DNA from: Poecilobothrus nobilitatus
Taxonomy: Eukaryota > Arthropoda > Insecta > Diptera > Dolichopodidae
DNA: 64,000 bases
Reading direction: 5' to 3'
NCBI GenBank assembly: GCA_947095535.1
Contig: OX352774.1
Span: 246,165,825 to 246,229,824 of the forward strand
Every line of letters starts with the position of its first letter. The first letter of the stretch is position 1. The translations under genes were made by a program, and so were the position numbers. The notes under the pieces are model-generated. The model worked only from the letters and a program-made list of their open reading frames with translations, made no database searches and was not told where the DNA came from. This document shows, piece by piece, positions 51,301 through 62,224 of this stretch.

Positions 51301-54300
51301 TTTAATTACAATTTCCTTTTTTTTATAAATTTCTTTTTATTTTTTTTAATTTTGATGAAATTTAATTTCTCTTTTCATTAAAATTTATTAAATATATAAT
51401 ATATATGCATATGTATTGTATGTTTATATATAATTTTTGTATCTTTATTTATTTAATTGTTTAAAAATAATTTTTCATTTATTTTTTTTAAAAATAAATT
51501 AATAAAGGTAACAAGTAGATTACAAAAAAAAAAAAAAAAAAATTTTAAATACATATTATGTATGTTTAAAATAAATGTTTTTTTTTTTTTATATATAATT
51601 TTTAAATTTTTAAATATTTTCTGACAATTTTTTAATTTATTTTCTTGCTTTTTATTAAAATATTTGTTTTTATATTTTTTCTTATTACATTAATGTTTAT
51701 TTTGAAAAAGTTTTTTTTTTTTTTAAAACTTCCTCTTTTTTTTTTTTTTTTTTTTAATTACAATTACAGATTGGCTTTGTATGATTGTATATTTTATATT
51801 TTTTTTCTTGTATGGTTTTTATTTGTTTTTTTTTTTTAAGGTAGGTTCACTAAAGTTAAGTGGCTAATATGTTATAAAAAGCTCCTACATTATTAAAAAA
51901 AAAAAAAAACAAAAAAAAAATGCTACAGACGTGGAATAATTGTAAAAATTTGCAAAAAAAGTCTTGATTTCTGGCATTGTGTCTACAAAGTGTATCAAAA
52001 AAGGTTGTTTTATTTTATATTATGTATTTATGTAATACATATGTAATTATTTAAAAATTATTTGACCGTTTTATTTAAATTAAACGATTGTTATTCTTTT
52101 ATTTTTGATACAAAACCTAATTAAAAAATAAAAACTTAAATTTTACAATATTTGAGTTTTTTTTTACATTGCTATATACAAAAAAGAATGTCAGTACATA
52201 ATTCAAATAAAAAGAAAAAAGATCATTTATTTCAAAGCATAATGTAAATTAAATTAAGCGATAAATTTAAGAAATCATTGAATAATCTATAAGGTCTTAG
52301 TCAAAACAATTATTTACTGTACAATTTGTTCTTTATTGTTTTTAGAAAAGTTTTCATTTTAAAATAACAACAAACAAAAATTAAAAACAGAATTTTGAAA
52401 TTGATTTAAAAAAAAATCTCTGAATTACAAAATTTTGAGTTTTTTTTTAAATTATTTTTTTTTTTTTCGTATTTTAAATGTCTTGTTGTTAGTGAGTAAT
52501 TTAGTGAGAGTTTAAGGACGGCAGGCATAATTATTTTAAATACTTTTTGTTTTAAAATGTGTATGGGAAAAATTAAAAAAAAAAAAAATAATTAAAGGAG
52601 ATTTTAGTGTTAATTATAAAATCAACGGTTGTAAGGTTTACAATAATACATACAATACAATAAATAGTTTTTTGCGGGGTTCAGGGCGGTTTTCCTATCA
52701 TATTTTAAATGTTTTTGTTTTGAAATATATAAAATGCGAAAAATATAATTAGAAGGGATTGTGGATTTAAAAAATCAGAGTTTCAACATCCATTTTGTTT
52801 TTTTTATGATAATGTACAGAAATTTGTAATTTAAAATTTTGTATCCAACAATAAATATTACTCATTATTTTAGAGCAAGAAAATTTTGAATTAGTGCTTC
52901 CATTATTGTCTACTATCAGTAGTATCCTGGTTTTTAGAACACAAAAATTATGTTCCCTCTTGTGGTATCTTGTCGATTTCATTGTAAATTTTGCCTTATA
53001 AAGATATCAGAGTTTGAGAATTGATTATCATCTCTCTTATTAAATCTGATTTTTAAAGTTTTTTTTTTTTTTTTTTTTTTTTAATTTATGCGTTTGCTAC
53101 ATAGATGTGATAATAAAATTACATCGCAGTTCCTTTTCAGATGTTACTGTAAGTGTCGCAGTGTCGTAAGGGGGAATTAATCTTAAAACCTGTAGTTTTT
53201 CTCGATTTTTATACAGTATTTTGTAAGCCCCCAAGGTCCACAGATTTTTTAAATATATCTGTCAGAAAAAAAAAAACCTTCATGTTATATTCCTTTACAA
53301 CTGAACTGTTATTGAACAATAGTGTTTTGCATCATTTTTCAATAAGCACTATGAATATATTGATTTACTTCTAGGCTTCGAGTTAAAAAAAAAAGAAAAC
53401 TAATTTTTTTTTTTGCCAAGACCTTACTTTATATTGACGGCGATATATATTTTAATATTTACGATTTTTTTTCAGTAAATTAATTAAACTTAATTGAATT
53501 TTAATTGAAATGTTTAAATAAATAAATTAAATTTAAAAATATGTAATTCATTTATTTAACCATTTGTAAAGTAATGTACTAAATATAATAGTATTTTTTT
53601 TTTTTATATATAAATTGCAAATTTATTTTAATCTTTAGGTTTTTTTTTTCAATTCAATATTTTATTATATATCAATATATTATTTACTTAGTTTTAATAT
53701 TTCCCTTTTTTTAACACTTACATATTTAAATAAAATAATTACATATATATATATAAATATTTTTACCAAATTTTTTTTTATTGTTATCCTTTACTTTTTT
53801 TTTTTATCTAAAATTACAAATATTTTTCTTTTTTATTAATAATTTTCTTAATTTGCACAATTGTTTTATTGTAAAATAATTTTATAAATTATTTTTATTA
53901 TCTTTTAATAAATTGTATTTTACTGATAAATAGTTTTTTTTTTCTATTTTATTCTTAATTTAAATTTTTTTTTGTTTTTTGTATTTTGTGTAAAATTTTA
54001 CTAAAATTGAGATTTACTAGCAAAAAACTTTCATGTTTTTTTTTTTCTTATTCTTCTACATTTTAAATAAAATGAAATTAATTCGACCTATTATCAATAT
54101 CGTTAAACGGACAAAAGATACGATAAGAAAGATAAAATTTATCATTATATTTTTTTTTTTGGAATTAACCAAACGATAACGAAACCAAACGAAAAAAATT
54201 CAAATGTTCAAATATTATTCAAATATTATTTTTATATCAAAGATAAAAAAAAAAATATTTATGAAGCGGTGGATAGCATACAAATATGTAATTTTTTCAG

Positions 54301-55954
54301 TTTCGTATAAAATTTTAGAGTAACTAAAGATGTTTTTATAAGTATAAGATAATAGATGGCATAGAAATAAAAAAAAAATGTCTTATAGTCTTGTACAATA
54401 GCTACAGCCGAGTAATCAACGACTTAGTGAAATTAATGATTCCAGAAACTGAAACTTAATCAAATATGAATAGTAAATAACTTAGTGGTTGTCCTATGCT
54501 CCTTATAGGCAAGGCAAAATAAAAAGGTTGTATTTAGTGAAAGTTCAATAAATGGAATTGAACTAATTGTAATAAAATAGGCAGTAAAAGCTGAGCAGAT
54601 AAAAAAGTAGCAATTTTAGATTTTTTTTTTTTGCAAACGGTATCATCAATTAAATGTTGGCAGTGACTTTAATTTAGGCGTTATGCAACCAACATTAAAC
54701 CAATACGAAAATTTATTTTATACATTACCATTATAATGAATGTTTCTAATTACAAAAACTAAACATTTGATATAAGATAAATAACACAAAACATCATTGA
54801 TAATAGGATTGAATATTTAAAATAAAAATAATTTAAGGTATCAAATTAGATTTAGAGTTTCTAGCTAACATGCGTTTTTTTGTTTTTATTTTCTTTTTGA
54901 AGTTTTATTATTATTTTTGATGCTGGATTTTCTGATGAATAGCTATAATAGCTATGTAATATAAGTAGTTGTAATTTAAATTGTTTTTTTTTTTTTTTAT
55001 ACTATATGGCGTCAAGTCATTGATTGTTTTTAAATGCCAATTTTTTATTTAAATCAGAAATTATTATTTTTTTTTTTTTTTTATTAGGCAATGAAAATTA
55101 TATTTTAATGCAGATAACAAGAATCTTTAAATCTAAATTTGGTCCTTCACAATTATTTATTTATTTATTTTTTTTTTTCTTTGTACAAGTTTCTAATTAT
55201 TTAAATAAAAAAAAAAATTGATTGTTAACAAAAAAAAAAAAAAAAAAACAAAAAATTTTCAAAAATTTATTTATGAATGAATTTAAATATGTACATAAAT
55301 TGTAAATATATATAATAATCATTTTTTATTTATTTTAATGTTATTATATTTTGTTAAAAAAAAAGTTAATCAAATTATAATTTACAAGAAACAATAAAAT
55401 GTTTTAAATTAAAATAAATGTTAAAATAATTATTGTATTATTTACTTTCATTCAAAATAAATTTAAATTTATACTTATTTAAAACAAAATAAAAAAATAA
55501 AATAAAATTTACACCTTTTCTTTATTAATTAATAAAACAAATTTAATTTAAATAAAATTAATTAAAAAAACAAAAAAAAAAAAAAACAAAAAATTATTCT
55601 ATGATCACTTTTCACATTAACTAAAATTATTATTTTTTAAATAAAAGAAAAAAAAAAAAAAAAATTAAAAATTTTAATTAAAAAATTTACTTTAACTTTA
55701 CAAAAACATATTATTTAACTTTTTTTTTAAAAATATTATTTAATTTTGTATTAATCTTAAATAATATTTTCTTAATTATATTTTACTCTATTAAATTTAT
55801 TTTAAAAATAATTTTCGCATTTCAATTTGATATTTTAAATGTATAAATTGTTTGTGTTCTCGATGTCTTTTAAATTTTTTTAATTTTAATTTTTTTTTTT
55901 ATTCTCTTACATCAAAATTTAATCATTTAAAATTCAATTGAAACTGTCTACTTA
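48367..55954. other. RpL5-SEC14L convergent intergenic region (7.6 kb)
   Basis: Very AT-rich, with many poly-T tracts and TG/CA-type short repeats (for example near 50040-50090). It holds the RpL5 3'UTR at the left (AATAAA-like signal overlapping the stop at about 48364, another near 48402) and the SEC14L 3'UTR at the right. A segment of about 52490-53240 is less AT-rich. It contains two loosely similar stretches (about 52520-52625 and 52685-52780) and a short minus-strand open frame (52767-52982), but nothing I recognise. One copy of a dispersed repeat is at 54391-54527. No supported gene. Confidence 0.6.
54391..54527 (+). repeat. dispersed repeat family, copy A
   Basis: From TTGTACAATAGCTACA through AGTAATCAACGACTTAGTGA and GAAACTGAAACTTAATCAAA to AATAAAAAGG. 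It matches 62080-62224 in the same orientation with substitutions and a few indels. No coding potential. It is probably a non-autonomous or SINE-like repeat family. Confidence 0.8.
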
Positions 55955-57733
55955 TCATCGTGATTGACATGAGCTACTTGCACTATTCGTTGAAAAAGCA
56001 GATTGTAAACTTGTCATTGAACCTTTATAATGTGCTGAACTTAATATTTCATAAAAGAAATGTAATTGTGCTGGTTCATTATGTGATGCTGTTGGACATG
56101 ACCAATGCAAAATATAAGTTTCTTTAGCTGCCATTACATGTGAACCCTAAAAAAAAAAAATAAAGAATATTATAATATGTATAAGTAAATGATAAAAAGT
56201 AGATGAAAAATAATTTATATGTTTTTAAGTAAGTAAGACGTATGTGTAGATCATCTCCGATATTTTGATCGAAAAATTAAACCCTGATTTCGTTATCGAA
56301 CAATTCTAATTTGTTTATTGGAGGAGGAAAAATAGAAAAAGTTTATATAATTCAAATTAATAATGAGAAGATGCAGATTATACAAGCTCAAAAATATGAA
56401 GGAACATTTGATATTTAGCCAAAATACGAAATCAATTAATACAAAATTATATTTATAATTCTTCAATTCTAACCACATTTAGATTTTTACTCATCGATAT
56501 TATTTTTATGTAATGAAGGCAAAAAAGCAAAATTTTTAAAAACACCGTAAAACGAAGCTGTACGAATTATACTTAAATGTAACCAAAGAACGAATATAAA
56601 TTTTATGTTAAAATCTTTGAAATGATTGTCAGAATGTCAAAGAATAAATTTTAATATTTTAGTTTTTATATATACAAATTAAAAAATAATATGCTACCCG
56701 AAGTATTTGTTAAATTGTGTAAGATATGTGAATTAGCGTAATTTATAATTTGCAACTGCTGAAAAGTTTCGGTTGCCATTTTTCAGAAGAGAGAATACCA
56801 GAAATAATGTTGGATATGTAAGGTTTAGATTAATTACCAACTGTACTTAAACTATTGATAGATTAAATGTTTCTTAATTTGACTAAATTTTAATTTAACT
56901 AATATTTTATTTTAACAAATTTTTTCTTTTAATTAATTACTTTATTTATTATACTAAATTTTTATTTTTAAATTTTTAAATACGTTTTATTTTTTTTTTT
57001 ACATACATATTTCAACAACAAAATGTTTAAAATTTTTACGTATCGTATCAATTTTCCTTTAACATTTTCTTGCAATTTATCTTGAAAAGTCTAGAAGTAC
57101 ATATTTTTTTTTTTATTTTTATTTTATTACAATTTCCCAACGGCATATAATGCTCTTGCAAAATAAAGGGCCCTTTTCTACATATTTGATTTCAAGATAA
57201 AATTTTAGATATTTTCATTCAAGAAGATTTAATCTTAAAAAGATTTTAAAAATAAAAAACTATAATTGTATAATACTTACTTGTACACTTTCTTTATGGC
57301 GACATATTGTTATTGGTTCTTCTCTAGTATAATGGACATTTTCCTCAAAACCATGCATTTCAATATAAGAAGTGTAAGTATCTAATTATATTAAAAAATA
57401 TATGTATATTTTTATTAATTAAAAAAAAAATTATTATTCCTATCCTATATAAAATATCTTTTATATTATTTTATTACCTTCTTTTGTTGTTAGTTCTTCA
57501 TTTGTTCTATATAATGTAAAATGTATATCACTTCTTATTATATCAAAATCCCATGTTAAAACTGATTTTGGATCGTTATTTTTTATCACAACCTCATGGG
57601 TTTGTCCACATTTTAATTCAACACTTTGATATAAATTATGATGTTCATGAGCTACAGCACCATTTTGTGCTTCTTCTTCACTATTCATTTTGTATAAAGT
57701 TTTTGGTACTAAACCACCTTCATGTATCAAACT
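55955..57733 (-). CDS. SEC14L1: SEC14L1/retm-like protein, C-terminal (GOLD-domain) exons only; partial
   Basis: Three exons in transcript order: 57733-57478, 57381-57281 and 56146-55955, joined in phase to 182 residues and a stop. The reading begins SLIHEGGLVPKTLYK, the segment that follows the CRAL-TRIO (SEC14) lipid-binding domain in SEC14L1/L5 and fly retm. Then come YQSVELKCGQTHEVVIK, VLTWDFDIIRSDIHFTLYRT, ICRHKESVQGSHVMAAKETYILHW and YKGSMTSLQSAFS, i.e. a complete GOLD domain as in SEC14L1 (VITWDFDV..., GESVQGSHV..., RGSMTSL...). These proteins are PRELI-SEC14-GOLD lipid-transfer-like factors. The intron between the last two exons (56147-57280) is 1.1 kb. The exons for the PRELI and SEC14 domains were not found to the right up to 64000, so the preceding intron is over 6.2 kb. 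Confidence 0.88.
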
Positions 57734-58845
57734 CTAAATTTTATACAAAAAAAAAAAAGGAATTTTTTTTTTAATAATTTAAGATTTTAAAGTTGAAAAA
57801 AATTTCGATGAGTAGATATTATGTAATGTATGCAATTTTTTTTTATTTTAAACAAAGAAGCATTGCCTTTTTTTTTTTAAAAAACTATTATAAAAAAAAA
57901 AAAAAAAAATTAAAATAATAATAATTGATTTTTAAAAATGAAAAAATATATAAAAATAAATTTAAATTAAAAAAAGAAAAAAAAAAAAATTAAATACAAT
58001 TTAAATAATTAATATTTGTGACAGCAAAACGATTGTGCTTTGATGTGATTTGATTTTTTATTTTTTGTACTGTGTATTTTTGAATGTCTAATAAATGATA
58101 ATTGATAACATATAATATTTATTTATTGTATTATTACAATATTTGTTGAATAAATACATCATTTTTATTTTATTTTTCTTTTTTCGGAAAAAAAAAATAA
58201 AATACATATATAAACTTTATTATTTTAATCAGAAATTTTAAAAGATTTGGTTTCTAAACATTAGATTCTGGTTCAGTTTCTGATTCAGGTTATTTATGAC
58301 TTATAAATAGATAAAGAACTAAATAGATAAAGAAAAAGTAATTTAATCGTTATTTAATTTTCAGTTGCATTTATATTTTATGCTTTGTGTAGAAGTAATT
58401 TAAAAATGAATTTTATAAGACACTTATAATATTTCTTTTATTTATTATTTAAGTTCTGCTAAAAAATTTTTCGAATCTAAAAAGTTAAACACCACATTAT
58501 TTCTTAAATTTTATCAAAAATAAATATTTTATTATAAATTGAATATTAAAAATTTACCGTTATGAAAAATTAACATTTTCATATTTTAAGACGATTAAGA
58601 TCTTTTATATAAACCGAAGTTATCTCAAAACATTGTTACTTATTATATTCTGTTTTAAAACTCCAATTATAATATTTTTTAACTTGTGTCTTCACACGGT
58701 TTAATGTTTAAAAGAAGAAGGAACCAATTTCTAATTAAATAAAACGCATAAAAGAATAACGTAAATAATGTATATTATTTTGAATACATACCCCAATAAA
58801 TATGCAATAATAAATATAAATGTTATGAAAATTTATCAATATTTA

Positions 58846-58972
58846 AGGGGGCTCAGTAACCGAATGGTTAAGCAGGTGGCGCGCGTATTAACTAAAGAAA
58901 TTCATGTTCATATTTTGAACAAATTGTAAAGACTACGCAAAGGAATCTCCTAATACAAAAAAAAAAAAAAAA
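58846..58972 (+). mobile_element. SINE-like element with tRNA-type head and poly-A tail
   Basis: A GC-rich head in AT-rich surroundings (GGGGGCTCAGTAACCGAATG, then GTTAAGCAGGTGGCGCGCG) resembles the 5' part and A box of a tRNA-Ser/Leu-type gene. A weaker TTCATGTTCATATT stretch stands where a B box would be. About 50 bp of tRNA-unrelated sequence follows, then an A run of about 18 (58956-58972). AATATT occurs on both sides and could be a short target duplication. It is not a functional tRNA, because it cannot fold into a proper cloverleaf. Confidence 0.5.
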
Positions 58973-59373
58973 TATTACTATATGTACATTATTATTAAAT
59001 AAATGGTTGCTTTAACCAGAAGGTTTAATCTATAATAATGTCTTAGTGGTATCATATTGATTTAATATGTAGATATGTAATATTAAAATAAATAAAAATT
59101 TATACATTTATATTTAATTTTTTTTTTATGTTTTTTTTTTTTTTTAATACTAAAATGTAACTAACTAAAAAAAAATATAATAGAAACAAAGCTATATTTA
59201 AATTCTTTAAAATTGGCATGACATGATTTTTAATTGTAACAGATAATGCGGATATGAAGTTATCCAATTTACAAAAAAACAGCAGAATAGTGCCATTTTT
59301 TAAAGAAATTTTTTTTTTATTTTTGATTTATAATTAAATGAAACATTTTAATACATTGTTTTTTTATTTTATA

Positions 59374-59528
59374 CAGTATTTTTCACTTATAACGAATTCA
59401 TTAAAAGTTTCCCTTTTTTCATGGAAATATTTAATTAAGATAGGAAATCCATTAAAGTTTTACTTCAAATAAATAACAAATGTATAGCAAAACTTTAATG
59501 GAATTTATTTTATAAGTGAATCCTACTG
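59374..59528. mobile_element. Tc1/mariner-type MITE (155 bp)
   Basis: The left end CAGTATTTTTCACTTATAA (59374-59392) and the inverse complement of the right end, CAGTAGGATTCACTTATAA (ending 59528), match at 16 of 19 positions. The left end is preceded by TA; the right end is followed by TG, a one-base change from the expected TA duplication. Inside are a perfect 13-bp inverted repeat, CCATTAAAGTTTT (59449-59461) and AAAACTTTAATGG (59489-59501). No ORF. The ends fit a non-autonomous mariner-like element. Confidence 0.75.
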
Positions 59529-59590
59529 TGTTTTTTCTAAATAAATTAATATTAAATTAAATTAATTGATTTTTATTTTTTGTACTTTTA

Positions 59591-59947
59591 TGCTGGATTC
59601 ACCGCTTTGGATATTTTAGTTGGATATCTTATATTATATCGTGTATCACTCATGCGTGCATGTTTTGTAGGTATACGAAAATTTTAATTCTCTCATTTTT
59701 CAAATTTAGTTTGGAAGTGTTTTCTTTTTCTCCAGAAAAAAATTGATTTAACTTTAACTTTTTGTGTGGAACTCTTTTTTCATCTCATCAAATAAACAAA
59801 AAATTTAAAATAATGTCCATTTCAAATTTCAGCTGTCTAATTTTTTTTTCTTCTGCAGAAAAATTGTTCTGGAGCGGTCGATGGTGAATCGTTGTTGCCA
59901 GTTTTTTTTTTTTTTAGAAGAAATATGCCGAAGCGGTGAACTAAGCA
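59591..59947. mobile_element. MITE-like element with 20-bp TIRs and TTA duplication
   Basis: The left end TGCTGGATTCACCGCTTTGG (59591-59610) and the inverse complement of the right end, TGCTTAGTTCACCGCTTCGG (right arm 59928-59947), are alike at 16 of 20 positions. TTA lies immediately outside both ends (59588-59590 and 59948-59950). A 3-bp TTA/TAA duplication is typical of PIF/Harbinger elements. The 357-bp interior has no ORF and looks non-autonomous. Confidence 0.65.
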
Positions 59948-60424
59948 TTATTACTTACACTCACATAATAATTTATAGCAATTAGCACAGATATTAAACA
60001 AATCATATGAGTATGACTAATCAAATTTCACATATACACACATACATACATATAAAATTTGACTAAATTAAATATTTTTAAAATTAAAAAAAAAAAAACA
60101 ACACTTTTTTAAATATACAAAAAAAAAAAAAATAAAAAAAAATTTGAATTTAATTAAAAAGGAATTAAATTATAAATTAAAATAAATAGCTTTTAATACA
60201 AATACAAAAATTTAAATTTTACATTTTAATGATTTTATAATATTTAATTGATTTTTTTTTTATTTTTCGAATTTTTGACGTTGGTGAATGGTGAACCAAG
60301 ATGAATAATGATATTGAAAAGCAGCGAAACAAAACATAATTAATTCTTTTTTTTTTTTTTTTTTGTTTTTAAGTATATAATATATTAATATATATATAGG
60401 ATTTGAAATTGTTTAATAGAAGTT

Positions 60425-60425
<1 letters not shown>

Positions 60426-60461
<36 letters not shown>
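60426..60461. repeat. (TA)n microsatellite
   Basis: Uninterrupted alternating TA tract of about 35 bp. Confidence 0.95.
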
Positions 60462-60465
<4 letters not shown>

Positions 60466-61510
60466 TTTGTTTGTTATATATATATTATGTATTATGTATG
60501 TATGTAAACATTTAAAACTACATAGAAAATTTAAACTAAAATGTAATGTTGTAAGAGAACTATAAAAATTTATTATGAATAAACTTTTGTATTTAAATTA
60601 AAAAAAAAAAAAAATATGTGGTGGAAAGATTTATATTTTATTTAAGAATGAAAGTATAACAGAAAAAAAAAAAAACACAATATTACCAAAAATTAAATGT
60701 TATCCTTATTAAAAAGATGGAATTTAAAAATAAAGTTTATACCTATTTTTTTTTTTAAATTTTTTGCAATAAAATTTGAATCTGAAATAAAATTTATTTT
60801 ATTCTTAAATTTTAATATTAATCGTACGTTTTTTATTAAAATAGAAAGTTGACCCTAATATTTAATTTTATGTCTGAGATATGATCTGTTAAAAAAAAAA
60901 AGAATTTTAGTAAAAAAAAATATTAATTTCTAAATTTCTAGATGAGTTCATAAAAACAGAAATTCTTATATTTATTTTGAATAGGATCGTACCAGATCGT
61001 ACATACACTATTGAATTTATCAGCGCATTTGGAGAAATCGGTCGATAATCTGTGAAAATATTTTTATGTTAGTGGTAATTAGCGAAAATATCTGTAAAAA
61101 CTAAAATTGTACGATCAATTGTAAAAATCTATTGCAAAATTCTGCATAAAGTAACAAAACTAACAGACAAATTTTTTTTTTTTTAATTTATTGGACGATT
61201 TTAATTTGCTTTTCGTGTTTGTTTAACATAAAAATTATCTGATATCGTTAAAAAATTATTTATTTTTAATTTTAGTTTGTGATGTAAATTTTATAAAAAT
61301 CGTTTGATCTGACATAATTTTTCTAGAAATTTTTCAGATAATTTCTCAAATATTTTGTCTCTAAACGATTCGAAATAATTTTGAAACACAATAGAGCCGT
61401 TAACCTGTCAAAAGTACTAAATAATATAAAATAAAATTTTTGACATTTAAATTCAAATGCCTACGATTATCTGTAAATGAAAATCGAACATTTAGATCAA
61501 ACTCTGAGCG

Positions 61511-61544
61511 CACTCTGAATGAAAAAAGAAACACATTCAGAGTG
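61511..61544. repeat. perfect 11-bp inverted repeat (hairpin)
   Basis: CACTCTGAATG (61511-61521) and CATTCAGAGTG (61534-61544), separated by a 12-base purine-rich loop, in a less AT-rich patch (61450-61630). No associated gene recognised. Confidence 0.7.
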
Positions 61545-62079
61545 AAAAAAGGAACACACATTTTTTTTGACATTTCTGGCTCTGCTAGTCTGCTCTCAAC
61601 TAAGAACGAAAAACACCCAATGTAACACAATTCACAAACTAAACGAGATTTTTATCTGTTACATTGATCTTTTAGTTAGTACTAAAATAAAAGGATATTG
61701 TAAAGATTTATGTGGCAGTTTTATCGGCAATATTATTGTAATATTTAACGTTCAAAAATATTGAGTTCATTCAATCTGGAAAATTCTTTTCTTTGTATTG
61801 CCTATTTTATTGGTATGTGTGCCGTTTACATTAATTATGTACATAAAGTATATCAAATGAATTTTTTATTTGATATTGATGATGACATTGTGGTATTCAT
61901 TACAATTTCCGGCTGCAACTAAATACTCAATTTTCATCACGATATTTTGTTTCGTGCGATGATTTTATTTCCTGTGATTATTTCGAGCTGTCGATCGCCC
62001 TACAATTTTGCTTTGATAATAAGGTAAAATCATATTAATTGCTTCGCACAAAAATTGTACATATTTGTACTTTATAATT

Positions 62080-62224
62080 TTGTACAATAGCTACATACAT
62101 ATATAGCCCAGTAATCAACGGCTTAGTGAAAAATGTAATTAAAGAAACTGAAACTTAATCAAATATGAATAATAAGCGACTTAGCGACTTAGGAAGCCGT
62201 ATCTTCCTTAAATGGAATAAAAAG
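62080..62224 (+). repeat. dispersed repeat family, copy B
   Basis: Partner of 54391-54527 in the same orientation, with shared blocks TTGTACAATAGCTACA, AGTAATCAACGGCTTAGTGA, GAAACTGAAACTTAATCAAA and ATAAAAAGG. It carries a small insertion of CATATATA type after the first block. Confidence 0.8.

Noticed and set aside
52767..52982. Minus-strand open frame of 71 codons in a less AT-rich patch
   Set aside because: Some non-random look, but no recognisable motif, no splice context and no neighbouring exons; not reported as a gene.
61440..61764. Overlapping open frames of 60-76 codons on both strands
   Set aside because: They arise from the hairpin/purine-rich patch; no family motif or consistent exon structure.
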